Source: Prevotellaceae bacterium UBA3627
GTDB taxonomy: Bacteria; Bacteroidota; Bacteroidia; Bacteroidales; Bacteroidaceae
Assembly: GCA_002373375.1 (NCBI GenBank)
Contig: DFLE01000015.1
Coordinates: 16,503-80,502, forward strand
Length of the DNA stretch: 64,000 nt
Direction of reading: 5' to 3'
Shown here: positions 25,401 through 33,959 of the stretch, in pieces
Layout: each line of letters starts with the position of its first letter
Numbering within the stretch: position 1 is the stretch's first letter
Translations under genes and position numbers: made by a program
Notes under the pieces: model-generated
The model's input: only the letters and a program-made list of their open reading frames with translations
Database searches by the model: none
Told to the model about the DNA's origin: nothing

Positions 25401-26056
25401 TCGTCAGGACCATAGCAGATGTTAGGACCGCAGTCAATCCACCACAGACGACCATAGTTGATAGAAGATGCGTAGCACTCTATCTGGCAGAACATCTGAT
25501 AGTTATTTGTTGGGAACAGGTTGTCCTGGTCTGTCTGGTTCTTACGCTTTACAATGAAATCCACCTTTCCGTCGCCGTCCACGTCGCCGAGAGAAATGTC
25601 GTTGATGGTGTAGTTAGCCATAGCTGAGCTTGGGTCTCTCTGCTTCCATACTGTCACGCCGTTGCGTGCCTGCACGTTAGATACAGGAATCTCCAAGTAC
25701 TGCTTAGCCCAAGGAGTCACGGAAGAGCACTGTGAGCCTACTATACCGTTCTTTACTGCTGCCACGGTGTATGTACTTGACGCATTGCCGCCAGTGTCAG
25801 TGTAGTTAGACACTGCGAGGTTCTGTGCCACGAGCGCACCGTTACGATAGATGTTGTACTTCACGTCGTAGTACTCGTCAGCCTGTACGCGCCAACTGAG
25901 GAACACGCCAGAACTTTGGGTTACAGCCACCAAACCACGGTCAAGAGCATCTGTCTTGCGTTGGGCGTTAGCCGGCGAAACCGTTAACAGAGAGGCTACA
26001 GCAACAACGGCTATACCTCTCAGCCTACTGAAGGCTTCTTTCTTGCTTAGGAACAT
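22406..26056 (-). CDS. Rhamnogalacturonan lyase (PL11) with C-terminal modules
   Basis: 1216 aa secreted protein. Signal peptide 1-31. Residues about 38-640 match PL11 rhamnogalacturonan lyases (RGLVAVTQSSGVFLSWR at the N-terminal beta domain, then calcium-binding D-x-D-x-D-G repeats such as DVDGDGKVD and DVDEDGSDE across a beta-propeller, and DILGDWREEIVMRS). These cleave the RG-I backbone of pectin by beta-elimination. After that come about 500 residues of beta-rich, Ser/Thr-rich modules probably for carbohydrate binding, an acidic run EEEEEEATAIEEA and a terminal FTLDGRPVDN...IYIQKM tail like that of the PL1 enzyme at 51255. Expressed alone from the minus-strand promoter at 26264-26295. 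Confidence 0.88.
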   Translation of the reverse strand: MFLSKKEAFSRLRGIAVVAVASLLTVSPANAQRKTDALDRGLVAVTQSSGVFLSWRVQADEYYDVKYNIYRNGALVAQNLAVSNYTDTGGNASSTYTVAAVKNGIVGSQCSSVTPWAKQYLEIPVSNVQARNGVTVWKQRDPSSAMANYTINDISLGDVDGDGKVDFIVKRKNQTDQDNLFPTNNYQMFCQIECYASSINYGRLWWIDCGPNICYGPDEQWDAVAFDWNEDGACEVLYRGGANTVIHHADGSTETIGNTSENIRSGITHTANMTFSNAGEEWLMYINGKTGYTYDVISYPLPRGNASDWGDSYGHRSSKYFMGAPYLDGVNPYIFLGRGIYTKIDACTYRVNKSTNKLYKVGNTWHSYTNSGWYGQGNHNFSIGDVDEDGSDEIIYGSMVLDFHTGDNSLHGCSSTSLGHGDASHTGDLDPFRPWLETFACNEEKPCNNFRNAATCEIYARTVGSSDDGRCMAGNFSNEYPGGIGASTGSGIIPLSYIQPSPTSPTYISGMSNNWNAQTPYPMALNWRIYWDGDLLSETINGPGSNESYLYVDKLGSRIYDTGHGNYETACINSTKKNPCATGDILGDWREEIVMRSADNRYIRVYTTVTPTTHRLPSLWYDHQYRQAMVWQTEGYNQPPHPSFFVGELEGLTQAPPPLSWTNRYGIGNGGTISTSYNNKDVLVWPDGNGSEYSVAIASGAKPSTVYLNSRTTIEGGDRVSYTETKHTWDRIRLTGNALSGSTNVCKQGSSAAHLPYVTHTHTGKTDVWQGALICYGSISNSPVWANRFTELFLGCALSGSTSYYKSVEMEYGSALYICDHSKTTPYTTNNGYGHMNVGTMTLKEGSRVVFDINGTNNASGDKLGITTLNVRKQTWQYGPKYLAPVFQINSSSTLAPGKYELGTVGSVASGSLSNIIIEANIASTSKASLSLESGVLYLKVTGTSYNKVYNLDFESTSSNNYGFAVAAGNVANMDRVAESNGNHFFHLYLGSNNNRTVNLSFANNSDFTTAISYSFEFDLALVSGNSNTSTISVIGSNGTLCNISFGGSASTATVTNGSGTTLGTIACSPYLSSHATISSTYYPSQFYHFKISGTSSGVKLTVTRNGSTVINNATLSSSFATVQSLKNVLGRWYSHVAYDNICLWSLVSLNAKAANFDIEEEEEEATAIEEAQTETTAPVVTGYFTLDGRPVDNPLRGNIYIQKMSNGAARKIFFK

Positions 26057-26465
26057 TTTGTTAAAATTAGTAATATTAGTTAGATTAGATTGATAAGAAA
26101 AGCTCTACACATCTTTGTTTTTGTTCTTTTCAGTCCACGCAAAATAAGCCTGCGTACAGGCATTCTCTTGTGTGTCAGGTGTTTGGTGGTATCAAATCTT
26201 TTTAAGGAAAAAGACCTATTGGTCGGTTAGTCGGCGATAAAATTACATCTTTTTTTATACTTGCAAAGTTAGTTTGTTTTTTTCAAACGAGCAAATAATT
26301 GCACAAAATTTATATTCGTTAACCTAAATTAAACAATAAAAACAATAAACCTCGGCTTGCCCTCAAAAGTTTTCTGACTCCCAATTTCTCCCTGTAAGCA
26401 GGGATAGATGCCCAAACGGGGAGGGTAGGGGGGATGGGATGTTGAGTGAAAAAATCAGGGAAAAG
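26057..26465. other. Divergent intergenic region between PL11 and C11 genes
   Basis: Contains the 200-nt PL11 leader, the minus promoter 26264-26295, an A/T-rich block and a small hairpin at 26391-26404 (CCCTG/CAGGG). No gene seen. Confidence 0.5.
26264..26295 (-). promoter_or_regulatory. PL11 lyase promoter
   Basis: Minus strand TTTG (26295-26292), 20 nt, TAACTTTG (26271-26264). This leaves a leader of about 200 nt before the start at 26056. Confidence 0.78.
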
Positions 26466-26497
26466 TTTGATTGTGTGAAATTTTATTCATAATTTTG
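26466..26497 (+). promoter_or_regulatory. Promoter of the clostripain-family gene
   Basis: TTTG (26466-26469), 20 nt, TAATTTTG (26490-26497). Confidence 0.75.
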
Positions 26498-26569
26498 CAG
26501 TATCCTCTAAGTATCATGTGACATGATTCTCCGTGGGGAATGTATAAACCTAAATGTGTTATTAACATC

Positions 26570-28378
26570 ATGAGAAAATACTTTAACCTTTGGATGCTGC
26601 TGGTGTTGGTTGCGCTTGGCATGGCATCATGTACTGAAAACGAAGAAACGCTGGCACCCGGTGTGGACGGCAGGATTGTAGGCAATTGGTACTCTGACGT
26701 GTCAGGTATGACCTCTGCTAAATGGAATTACGGTGAGACGTTGCAGAATACCGTGTTCAATGCTGACGGAACGGGCAGTACACGCATCTACTATACCGTA
26801 GATGGTAAGGCTGTGGGTTGCGAGAAGATTGATTTTACCTACACCGCTTCTGCTGACGGGGTGCTCACCTTGACACCCAAGGACAGAGACGTGATGAATG
26901 CCAAATGGAAAGTTGATGGCAGTGAACTGCGCATGGGCGACGGTTCCGACATCAATCTGACTTTCAAGAGAACAGACAGCGATATGGCATCGAAGTTTGA
27001 TACGTGGAGTAAGACGAAAGAAATAATAGATGTACCGCAGCCGGCAAAATTCACTGTGTTTGTATATGGTAATGCTGGTGGCAATATGGATGATGCTATC
27101 GAGACAGGTTTCTGGGAGAGGGCTAAGACATTCCTTGATGACCACAACAACGTGCGCGTAGTCTGTATGTATAAGTATGGCAAGGATCAACCGGATAAGC
27201 CCTTTACCGGCAAGTATGCACAACCTGGTGATATCGTTTGGTTTGAACTGAACGACAAAACTGACCTTGACAAGATAAAAGATGAAGGCATGCAGGCTTA
27301 CGGAATGGGTGAGGAAGCCAAGAAACTGAAAATCTGTAATCCGAACACGATGCGTATGTTCCTTGAATTCAGTAGCCTGGCATGTCCTGCAGAGGATTAT
27401 GTGCTCGCCATCTGGGGACACGGCAGCGGTTTTGATGCCATGCTCGATATTCCTGGCAAATATGAAATAATCAATAACACCACACGCGGTGTTATGGTCG
27501 ATGAATGGGTGGATAACGAGTGGATGGATATGTATGAGATGTACGATGCCATGCAGGCGGCAGGCATTGATCGCTTCAATACACTGATGTTCCATAATTG
27601 CTTTATGGGCAACATGGAGTCGCTGACCCAGGCAAAGGACTTTGCCGACTATATCATAGCCTCGGCTCATGTGCTATCCAGTGACGGCGTGCTGCTGACG
27701 GAGTTTGTACGAGGTTTGAAGGAAACTGGTGATGCCGAAAAGGCAGGAGGCCTTATGTTTGAACGTAGTACACCAGATTGGCAGAATGGTTATATGGAGG
27801 ACGCTTCTAAAGGAGTATTTCCTAACGGTGACTACAAGATGATACGCACAGATAAGTTCCAGCCTGTCATCGATGTGTCAAAACGATTGTGTGATCGCAT
27901 AATAGCTCTGTATCCTACCAAGAAAGAAGCTATAGACAGAGCCACAAGCCAAGTTTATAGATACCATGGTATAAGAAGTAATAGTAATGGTACGTTGAAG
28001 TATGAATGGGAAAACCCATTCTTTGATATTGCAAACTATGCTCAGTTACTGGCAAAGGAAACCGGCGATGCTGAGTTTGAGGCCATTTCAGAAGATATGG
28101 ACAATGCCTTTAAGGACGCATTCGTACACTATCGCGATGTCAACAACAGCGTGCAGCATCTGGAGCACTATACGTTGAGTGTATGTCTGCTGCGCCAAAA
28201 GTTCTATACATTAGACTATAAGACCATAATTCCGGACTTGAAGCCGCTCAACAACTACAATGAGGGTTATGAGAAATGCGACTTCCACAAACTTACGGGC
28301 TGGGGTAACTGGCTTAACATCAACCAACAGGCCCTTGACAACAATCCGGAGAGCGGCGGAGGCGGTAAGTTGCCGTAA
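26570..28378 (+). CDS. Clostripain-family (C11) cysteine peptidase lipoprotein
   Basis: 602 aa from ATG 26570 (MRKYFNLWMLLVLVALG), chosen because this gives a lipoprotein signal with the lipobox MASC (Cys21); the in-frame ATG ten codons earlier only lengthens the leader. Residues about 30-145 are a beta-sheet lipocalin-like/DUF4923-type module. Residues about 160-560 form a peptidase C11 domain: FVYGNAGGNMDD, catalytic His in LAIWGHGSG (H284) and catalytic Cys in FHNCFMGNME (C344). Clostripain-like enzymes cleave after Arg/Lys. Lipid anchoring suggests a surface or periplasmic protease. Monocistronic, followed by a stem-loop. Confidence 0.88.
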   Translation: MRKYFNLWMLLVLVALGMASCTENEETLAPGVDGRIVGNWYSDVSGMTSAKWNYGETLQNTVFNADGTGSTRIYYTVDGKAVGCEKIDFTYTASADGVLTLTPKDRDVMNAKWKVDGSELRMGDGSDINLTFKRTDSDMASKFDTWSKTKEIIDVPQPAKFTVFVYGNAGGNMDDAIETGFWERAKTFLDDHNNVRVVCMYKYGKDQPDKPFTGKYAQPGDIVWFELNDKTDLDKIKDEGMQAYGMGEEAKKLKICNPNTMRMFLEFSSLACPAEDYVLAIWGHGSGFDAMLDIPGKYEIINNTTRGVMVDEWVDNEWMDMYEMYDAMQAAGIDRFNTLMFHNCFMGNMESLTQAKDFADYIIASAHVLSSDGVLLTEFVRGLKETGDAEKAGGLMFERSTPDWQNGYMEDASKGVFPNGDYKMIRTDKFQPVIDVSKRLCDRIIALYPTKKEAIDRATSQVYRYHGIRSNSNGTLKYEWENPFFDIANYAQLLAKETGDAEFEAISEDMDNAFKDAFVHYRDVNNSVQHLEHYTLSVCLLRQKFYTLDYKTIIPDLKPLNNYNEGYEKCDFHKLTGWGNWLNINQQALDNNPESGGGGKLP

Positions 28379-28401
28379 CAATAAATGAGTCTTATGACTT
28401 T

Positions 28402-28450
28402 AGGTGGGGTCTATAAATTACCACCATAATGTTATTTATAGAACCCACCT
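28402..28450 (+). terminator. Stem-loop after the C11 gene
   Basis: AGGTGGG-G-TCTATAAAT pairs with ATTTATAGA-A-CCCACCT (16 pairs). It lacks a long T-run, so termination strength is uncertain. Confidence 0.55.
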
Positions 28451-28508
28451 TTAGAAAAACAGCTTTTAGGGTTAATAAGAGACCATAATTAAGAGTTTAT
28501 CAAAAATA

Positions 28509-28540
28509 TTTGTTTAATTCAAATAATTTTATTAATTTTG
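28509..28540 (+). promoter_or_regulatory. tRNA-Arg promoter
   Basis: TTTG (28509-28512), 20 nt, TAATTTTG (28533-28540), 42 bp before the tRNA. Confidence 0.75.
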
Positions 28541-28582
28541 CAGTCGCAAACAAGGAAGTTTGCAGATTAACATATTATGGTT

Positions 28583-28656
28583 GGTCTCGTAGCTCAGCTG
28601 GATAGAGCAACAGCCTTCTAAGCTGTGGGTCCGGGGTTCGAATCCCCGCGAGATCA
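28583..28656 (+). tRNA. tRNA-Arg (anticodon TCT)
   Basis: Complete cloverleaf of 74 nt without encoded CCA. Acceptor GGTCTCG pairs with CGAGATC (one G.T), D-arm GCTC/GAGC, anticodon stem ACAGC/GCTGT with loop CTTCTAA (anticodon TCT, decoding AGA), T-arm CGGGG-TTCGAAT-CCCCG, discriminator A. Confidence 0.96.
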
Positions 28657-28666
28657 CTTGGAGCAA

Positions 28667-28702
28667 AGGCAAGCACTTAGTTATTAAGTGCTTGCCTTTT
28701 TT
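28667..28702 (+). terminator. Terminator of tRNA-Arg
   Basis: GGCAAGCACTTA pairs perfectly with TAAGTGCTTGCC, followed by TTTTTT. Confidence 0.9.
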
Positions 28703-28783
28703 GTTATGCTGCCGCGTCGCTTGTTATTACGTAGTGCAGACGGTGCTATATATATAATAAGGTGCAAATCATGTTAAATTATT

Positions 28784-28814
28784 TTTGGAGTATTGATTAT
28801 TTTTTGTAAATTTG
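28784..28814 (+). promoter_or_regulatory. Orphan promoter, no gene downstream on this strand
   Basis: TTTG (28784-28787), 19 nt, TAAATTTG (28807-28814). Good consensus, but the next plus-strand gene is more than 5 kb away. Confidence 0.6.
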
Positions 28815-28820
28815 TATTCA

Positions 28821-28965
28821 ATCACTGACAAGCGGCTCAGGGAGTTCCAGCAGCGGCTGTATGCTTAGGGAAAGGGAGAAGGGGTCGCTGTAATACAGCG
28901 ACAAACTTAACTTAGCGGCACAAAAGTCAAGCGCCTCGCTCTGATTCAGGGCGGGGCGCTCTCAT
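28821..28965 (+). ncRNA. Candidate small RNA (about 140 nt)
   Basis: The region behind the orphan promoter holds a perfect 7-bp hairpin at 28884-28902 (GTCGCTG / CAGCGAC) and a 13-pair GC-rich hairpin at 28930-28960 (AGCGCC... / ...GGCGCT). There is no reading frame of note. The second hairpin may also end the oppositely oriented nucleoside kinase gene, whose stop is at 29002. I do not recognise an SRP, 6S or tmRNA signature. Confidence 0.4.
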
Positions 28966-29001
28966 ATATATCTGGCTGTTCAGCCTTGGTAATAACGGGT
29001 G

Positions 29002-30660
29002 TCAATATTCAAACATACTGCCGCCAAGGAACTCGCGCAGCAGGCTGGTGGGGGGTATCTGGCTCTCGGGGATAGGCTTGATGTATCGCAGGAAGTGGAG
29101 CAGACGGTGCGCCTCGGTATATTCGTCACAGTTCTCAGGCACCTGCTCCAGCAGAGGGACAGCCTGAGTCTTGATGACCGACAGCTCAAAGAGCATGGCG
29201 GTGTTGAACATCATGTCGGCGTTCTCCTGATACGGGAAAATCCACTTGTCCTCGCCAGCCCTTACCGACTGCCACCGCTTTAGGGTCTGCTGTGCGGTGT
29301 TGTTGCGGTACTTGTAGTCGCGTATGATGCGTCGCAGTAGACGGTTGTCGGTGGTAGGTATGTAGTTATGGTCATCCATGGTGATGGTGGTGAGTGCTGA
29401 GGCATAGATGCGGTAAATCTGGTTTTGTGGTATCTGCGCCGTCAGTTCGGGGTTGAGGGCGTGTATGCCCTCGATTACGAGCACATCATTATCGTGCAAC
29501 TGCAGTTTCTTGCCGCTCATGCCGCTCTTGCCTGTCATGAAGTCATACTTAGGCAACTCCACCTCCTCGCCGTTGATAAGAGCGTTGAGCTGCTGGTTGA
29601 ACAACTCGAGGTTGAGAGCATAGAGCGACTCATAGTCATAGTCGCCGTTCTCGTCGTGCGGGGTGTTCTCTCGGTCAACGAAATAATCGTCAAGGGAAAT
29701 GCCGATAGGACGAATGCCGTTGGTCACCAGCTGTATGGAGAGGCGTTTGCAGGTGGTGGTCTTGCCGCTGCTTGACGGTCCAGCTATCAGTATGACCTTC
29801 ACCCCGTGGCGGCTGGCTATGTCGTCGGCAATGCGTGAGAGCTTCTTCTCCTGCAATGCCTCAAACACCATTATCATGTCTTTGCCGCGTCCGGCGATGA
29901 TGGCCTTGTTGAGGCGGCCCACGGTGCTTATGCGCATGGTGTCCTGCCACTGGTGGTACTCCTCAAAGAGGTCGAACATCTTGTCCTGACGTATAAACTG
30001 CCCGAGCTTGTCGGGGTCGCTGCGCTGAGGTATGCGCAGCAGCAGCCCGTCATAATACATCTCCAGTCCGTAGGTCTTTATCTCCTGCGTGTTGCAGAGC
30101 ACAGGACCGTAGAACGAGTCGTTGTAGTCATCTATGGAACAATAAGACGAGTACATACGTCCCTGGGTCTCCAGCAGTTCCACCTTAGACTCGTCACCCT
30201 CTTTTCTGAACAGCTCAATGACCTCCTCGGCCGGACGGTGATGACGCTTAATGGGGGTGGCAGACGCTATGATGGAATCCATCTGCGCGCGCAGGGCGTG
30301 TACATCGTCGGGTGTGACGTCGCGCCCGATGCTGAGCAGACAATAGTAGCCGTTGCTCACGGGAAACTCAATCCTTATCTTCCCGTCAGGGAAGAGGTCG
30401 TGTACGGCCTTGCAGAGGATGAAGAACAAGGTGCGCGTATATATTTTCAGCCCCAGCGGGTTGGTGATGTCGATAAACTCCACCGTCTTGTTGGTGTATA
30501 TGCGATAGTTCAGGCTCATCAGCTCATTGTTGACCTTAGCCGCCATCGGCGGCAAAGGCATATCAACGTCGAGCATGAAGAAAATCTCGCTGAGCGTGCT
30601 GCCCACCTCACATTTCGCGGTGTGTCCGTTGTTCTTGCATCTTATCTCTACTGTTCTCAT
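29002..30660 (-). CDS. Nucleoside (uridine) kinase with N-terminal TGS-like domain
   Basis: 552 aa. Residues 1-65 form a TGS-like ubiquitin fold (VEIRCKNNGHTAKCEVGSTL), followed by a region related to the threonyl-tRNA synthetase second additional domain. The C-terminal half is a P-loop kinase of the uridine kinase/phosphoribulokinase family: GPSSSGKTTT (about 294-303), ISLDDYFVDRENTP with the substrate Asp residues, and DYDYESLYALNL. It likely phosphorylates uridine/cytidine or another nucleoside. It lies 24 bp downstream of pyrH, which phosphorylates the product UMP, so the two genes fit one pyrimidine-salvage step series. In many bacteria frr follows pyrH; here it does not. Confidence 0.85.
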   Translation of the reverse strand: MRTVEIRCKNNGHTAKCEVGSTLSEIFFMLDVDMPLPPMAAKVNNELMSLNYRIYTNKTVEFIDITNPLGLKIYTRTLFFILCKAVHDLFPDGKIRIEFPVSNGYYCLLSIGRDVTPDDVHALRAQMDSIIASATPIKRHHRPAEEVIELFRKEGDESKVELLETQGRMYSSYCSIDDYNDSFYGPVLCNTQEIKTYGLEMYYDGLLLRIPQRSDPDKLGQFIRQDKMFDLFEEYHQWQDTMRISTVGRLNKAIIAGRGKDMIMVFEALQEKKLSRIADDIASRHGVKVILIAGPSSSGKTTTCKRLSIQLVTNGIRPIGISLDDYFVDRENTPHDENGDYDYESLYALNLELFNQQLNALINGEEVELPKYDFMTGKSGMSGKKLQLHDNDVLVIEGIHALNPELTAQIPQNQIYRIYASALTTITMDDHNYIPTTDNRLLRRIIRDYKYRNNTAQQTLKRWQSVRAGEDKWIFPYQENADMMFNTAMLFELSVIKTQAVPLLEQVPENCDEYTEAHRLLHFLRYIKPIPESQIPPTSLLREFLGGSMFEY

Positions 30661-30684
30661 AGCATCAGTCGTTAATTAAAAAGT

Positions 30685-31392
30685 TCAGTTATGTACCAGG
30701 GTGCCTATCTCCTCGCCCAGCATCACTTTCTTCAGGTTGCCCACCACGTCCATGTTAAACACATAGATAGGCAGGTTGTTCTGCATACACATGGCAGTGG
30801 CTGTGATGTCCATCACCTTCAGGCCCTTGGCTATCACGTCCTGATATGTGATGTCGTGGAACTTTGTTGCCGTAGGGTCTTTCTCCGGGTCGGCGGTGTA
30901 GATGCCGTCCACGCGTGTGCCCTTGAGCATCACGTCTGCCTCAATCTCTATGCCGCGCAATGAAGAACCTGTATCGGTGGTGAAATAAGGGTTGCCCGTA
31001 CCAGCCGACATGATGACCACCTCGCCCTGCTTCATGGCATCGATGGCCTTCCACTTGGTATAGAACTCGCCGATAGGCTCCATGCGTATGGCAGTGAGCA
31101 CGCGGTTCTTCTGTCCGGCAGCGTCGAGTGCTGATGACAGCGCCAGTGAGTTGATAACCGTAGCGCACATACCCATCTGGTCGCCCTTCACGCGGTCGAA
31201 GCCCTTGCCGGCACCAGAGAGTCCGCGGAAGATGTTGCCACCGCCAATCACGATGCCAATCTCCACGCCCATGTCGGCTATCTCCTTTATCTGTCGTGCG
31301 TAGTCGTTCAGTCTCTCGGTGTCAATACCATGTCCTTGCTTGCCTTGCAGGCTCTCACCAGAGAGCTTCAGTAATATTCTTTTGAATTTCAT
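30685..31392 (-). CDS. pyrH: UMP kinase (PyrH)
   Basis: 235 aa amino-acid-kinase-fold enzyme making UDP from UMP. N-terminal KRILLKLSGESL, glycine-rich GIVIGGGNIFRG, UMP-site DQMGMCATVINSLAL and the ATP-site segment ADPEKDPTA are all present, full length. Hexameric, cytosolic and essential in most bacteria. Transcribed leftward with the nucleoside kinase from the promoter at 31425-31455. Confidence 0.96.
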   Translation of the reverse strand: MKFKRILLKLSGESLQGKQGHGIDTERLNDYARQIKEIADMGVEIGIVIGGGNIFRGLSGAGKGFDRVKGDQMGMCATVINSLALSSALDAAGQKNRVLTAIRMEPIGEFYTKWKAIDAMKQGEVVIMSAGTGNPYFTTDTGSSLRGIEIEADVMLKGTRVDGIYTADPEKDPTATKFHDITYQDVIAKGLKVMDITATAMCMQNNLPIYVFNMDVVGNLKKVMLGEEIGTLVHN

Positions 31393-31424
31393 TGTAGTTT
31401 ATATCGTTTATGTTTCTTATTCAG

Positions 31425-31455
31425 CAAAGTTACAAAGTTTTTGCGACATTACAAA
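31425..31455 (-). promoter_or_regulatory. pyrH promoter
   Basis: Minus strand TTTG (31455-31452), 19 nt, TAACTTTG (31432-31425); 32 bp before the start. Confidence 0.8.
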
Positions 31456-31556
31456 AAATACTTATTTATATTTTATCACTGACGCTGCAATGTCAGGACA
31501 TTTTGTCAGGGAAAGCAGTGTTTTGGGTTACAAAGTGTAAAGTAGGGAAAAGACAA

Positions 31557-31588
31557 ACGGAGATGCCGAAATAGAGCGGCATCTCCGT
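31557..31588. terminator. Perfect 12-bp stem terminator between pyrH and GH35 genes
   Basis: ACGGAGATGCCG pairs with CGGCATCTCCGT around an 8-nt loop, with T-rich flanks on both strands. Most useful for the leftward GH35 transcript. Confidence 0.75.
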
Positions 31589-31646
31589 TTTCTGTATGGT
31601 TTGTGTGGTGGAAAAACATCCAAAAACACACCATGAAGTGTCATTC

Positions 31647-31746
31647 GATAGCTTTTACTCTGTCATTCGATAGCTTTCACCTCGTCATTCGATAGCTTTC
31701 ACACTGTAAAGTGATAGCTTTTACACCGTGACTTGATAGCTTTTAC
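31647..31746 (+). repeat. 22-bp-period tandem repeat, locus 2 (five units)
   Basis: Cores GATAGCTTTYAC start at 31647, 31669, 31691, 31713 and 31735, exactly 22 bp apart. Spacers TCTGTCATTC, CTCGTCATTC, ACTGTAAAGT, ACCGTGACTT. The rest of the 31589-31934 gap holds nothing else I can identify. Confidence 0.92.
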
Positions 31747-31934
31747 AAGGCTATGACGAACCCCTGTTTTTGTCGTGCGCTGATATTCAGGCAGTTATAT
31801 AAAAGCTGAAAAATCGCGTAAAATCAACCAACGGATATTTGATTTTCAAATATCGCAAGGAAATGGCGGTAGGAAAAAACAAAGTGTAAGCGTAAAAGCC
31901 TTTTTTGTAACAAAATGTCAGTCTTGATTACCGG

Positions 31935-33932
31935 TTACTTGGCACCAGGTGCGGCATCGTTACCCTGTCCGCCATCAGCGGCAGCCTTGGCCTTAGGAGC
32001 GCCGGCCCTACCGGCGAGCGCCTCCTTCAGTGCCTTGCCCTTGACAGCATCCTTAGGCAGGAACTCACGGTGCAGCTGGTCAACGACAGGCTCAGCCAGT
32101 CCGCGCAGCGAAGCCTTGGCAGGCCCGGTGATGTCGAGAACCACAACCCTGTTCTTGCCTTTCTTGAGCCAGCAGCCAGGCAGGAAGAGCGTCTGCTGTG
32201 GTCCTACGTTCCAGAAGCGTCCCAGGCAGTGGCCGTTAACCCATACGAGACCCTTGCCCCATGAGCTCATGTCGAGATAGGTGTCGCCCGTCTTCTTCAG
32301 CGTGAACGAAGCCTTGTAGTATGCAGGGGTGCCGGCAGAACCGGTGCCCGGTATGGCGCTCATGTTGTCGGCGAGACTGTCGATAGAGGCAGCGTCGTCA
32401 TATATAGGGAAGCGATAGACCTTCCAGTCCTTGAGGTTGTAAGTAACCTCGTCCTTACCGTTGGTAGTAAGCAGTTCCACGCTGCGTGTTATGCCCTTAG
32501 GGTCATTGATGAGCTTAGAATAGTTGATGCGTCCCATTGCCTCGATGAAAATGTCGAGAGAACTGCCTTCAGCCACATCCTCAGGGAGGCGCAGCGTCGT
32601 CTCATAACCGTTGCCACGGTAGAGCTCGCCCACCTTCTTGTCGTTCACATACACTATGGCATAGTCGCACATGTCGTTAATCTGCAACAAGGTGCCCGCC
32701 TTTACCGCAGGCATGGTGGTAGAGTAGAGTATGCTGCCGTAGCCCAAGTCATACTGCTCCATAGGCATCACGTCGTGTGAAGACACAGGCTCAGGCATGT
32801 TGCCAGCCCTCAGCAGAGGCATCATGTGGTCAAACCTCACCTCAGGAATCTGTATTATTGGCATCGGCTTGGGCACGTCGGGCAGTTTGGTGTCAGAGTA
32901 GCCCTGCAGCAGCTCGCGCAGCTTGTAATACTTCTCAGTGGCGGCACCCTGCTCGTTGATAGGAGCATCATAGTCGTAGCTGGTGCAGTCAGGGGCGAAA
33001 CCCTTGTTGTTGGCACCCGCCCACTGTGCGAATGACGTACCGCCGTGAGCCATATACAGAGAGAAAGAGATATTGTTGTCGAGCATAGTCTTGATGCCCT
33101 TGACCATAGCGTCGTAAGGGCGGGTCTGGTGAGACGTGCCCCATCCGTCAAACCATCCGCTCCAGTACTCGGAGCACATCAGCGGCTGGTCAGGGCGCAG
33201 TTGCTTCACGCGCTTGAACTGGTCGAGCACCTTGGCACCGGTGCCGAAGTTCATGGTCCAGAGAAGGTCAGACAGGGCATTCATCTCGAAATTGCTTGAC
33301 CAGTCGCACTGGAAGAGCACCGTCTTGTCGAAGCCTACGGAGCGCAGTATGTCGCGCACCTCACTGACGTAAGGCTTGTTCTCGGCGTAGGAGCCGTACT
33401 CGTTCTCCACCTGCATCATGATGATAGGCCCGCCGTTCTCTATGGTAAGCGGAGCCAGCTGCTTGCCCACCTCGGTCTCGAAGCGCTTCACGCACTCAAG
33501 GAAGTAAGGGTCGCAGTCGCGCAGCGATATGTCACGCTTCTTGAGCAGCCACCAAGGCAGTCCGCCCATCTCCCACTCAGCACATACATAAGGTCCGGGA
33601 CGCACTATGACGTACATGCCGTTCTTCTGACACAGACGGCAGAAAGCCGCTATGTCACAGTCGTCACTCCAGTTGAACACGCCCTCGCGCTGCTCGTGCT
33701 TGTTCCAGAAGATGTATATACAGATGGTGTTCATACCCAACGCCTTGCACATCTTGATGCGATGCTCCCAGTAGGGACGAGGAATACGGGCGTAATGCAA
33801 CTCGGCAGCCTTTACCGTAAATGGCTTACCGTTAAGCAGAAACGTGCCTTTCCCTGCCTCGAACGAACCAGCGTGTGCGGTGCATAGGAAAGAAGATAAA
33901 GCAAGTAATGCTATTGTCAAAAAATGTCTCAT
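31935..33932 (-). CDS. GH35 beta-galactosidase, exported
   Basis: 665 aa from ATG 33932 (MRHFLTIALLALSSFLCTAHAG signal peptide); a longer in-frame start near 33962 falls inside the -7 box. The TIM-barrel of GH35 occupies about 25-340, with acid/base Glu in QVENEYGSY (E178) and nucleophile Glu in CSEYWSGWFD (E255); C-terminal beta-sandwich domains follow, ending in a short Ala/Lys/Gly-rich tail. It releases terminal beta-galactose, e.g. from pectic galactan side chains, matching the PL11 and PL1 lyases in this window. Confidence 0.92.
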   Translation of the reverse strand: MRHFLTIALLALSSFLCTAHAGSFEAGKGTFLLNGKPFTVKAAELHYARIPRPYWEHRIKMCKALGMNTICIYIFWNKHEQREGVFNWSDDCDIAAFCRLCQKNGMYVIVRPGPYVCAEWEMGGLPWWLLKKRDISLRDCDPYFLECVKRFETEVGKQLAPLTIENGGPIIMMQVENEYGSYAENKPYVSEVRDILRSVGFDKTVLFQCDWSSNFEMNALSDLLWTMNFGTGAKVLDQFKRVKQLRPDQPLMCSEYWSGWFDGWGTSHQTRPYDAMVKGIKTMLDNNISFSLYMAHGGTSFAQWAGANNKGFAPDCTSYDYDAPINEQGAATEKYYKLRELLQGYSDTKLPDVPKPMPIIQIPEVRFDHMMPLLRAGNMPEPVSSHDVMPMEQYDLGYGSILYSTTMPAVKAGTLLQINDMCDYAIVYVNDKKVGELYRGNGYETTLRLPEDVAEGSSLDIFIEAMGRINYSKLINDPKGITRSVELLTTNGKDEVTYNLKDWKVYRFPIYDDAASIDSLADNMSAIPGTGSAGTPAYYKASFTLKKTGDTYLDMSSWGKGLVWVNGHCLGRFWNVGPQQTLFLPGCWLKKGKNRVVVLDITGPAKASLRGLAEPVVDQLHREFLPKDAVKGKALKEALAGRAGAPKAKAAADGGQGNDAAPGAK

Positions 33933-33959
33933 TATAGCAGAATATTGATTAGATGACTG

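Noticed and set aside
28821..28965. SRP, 6S or tmRNA gene
   Set aside because: None of the conserved sequence signatures of these RNAs is visible.
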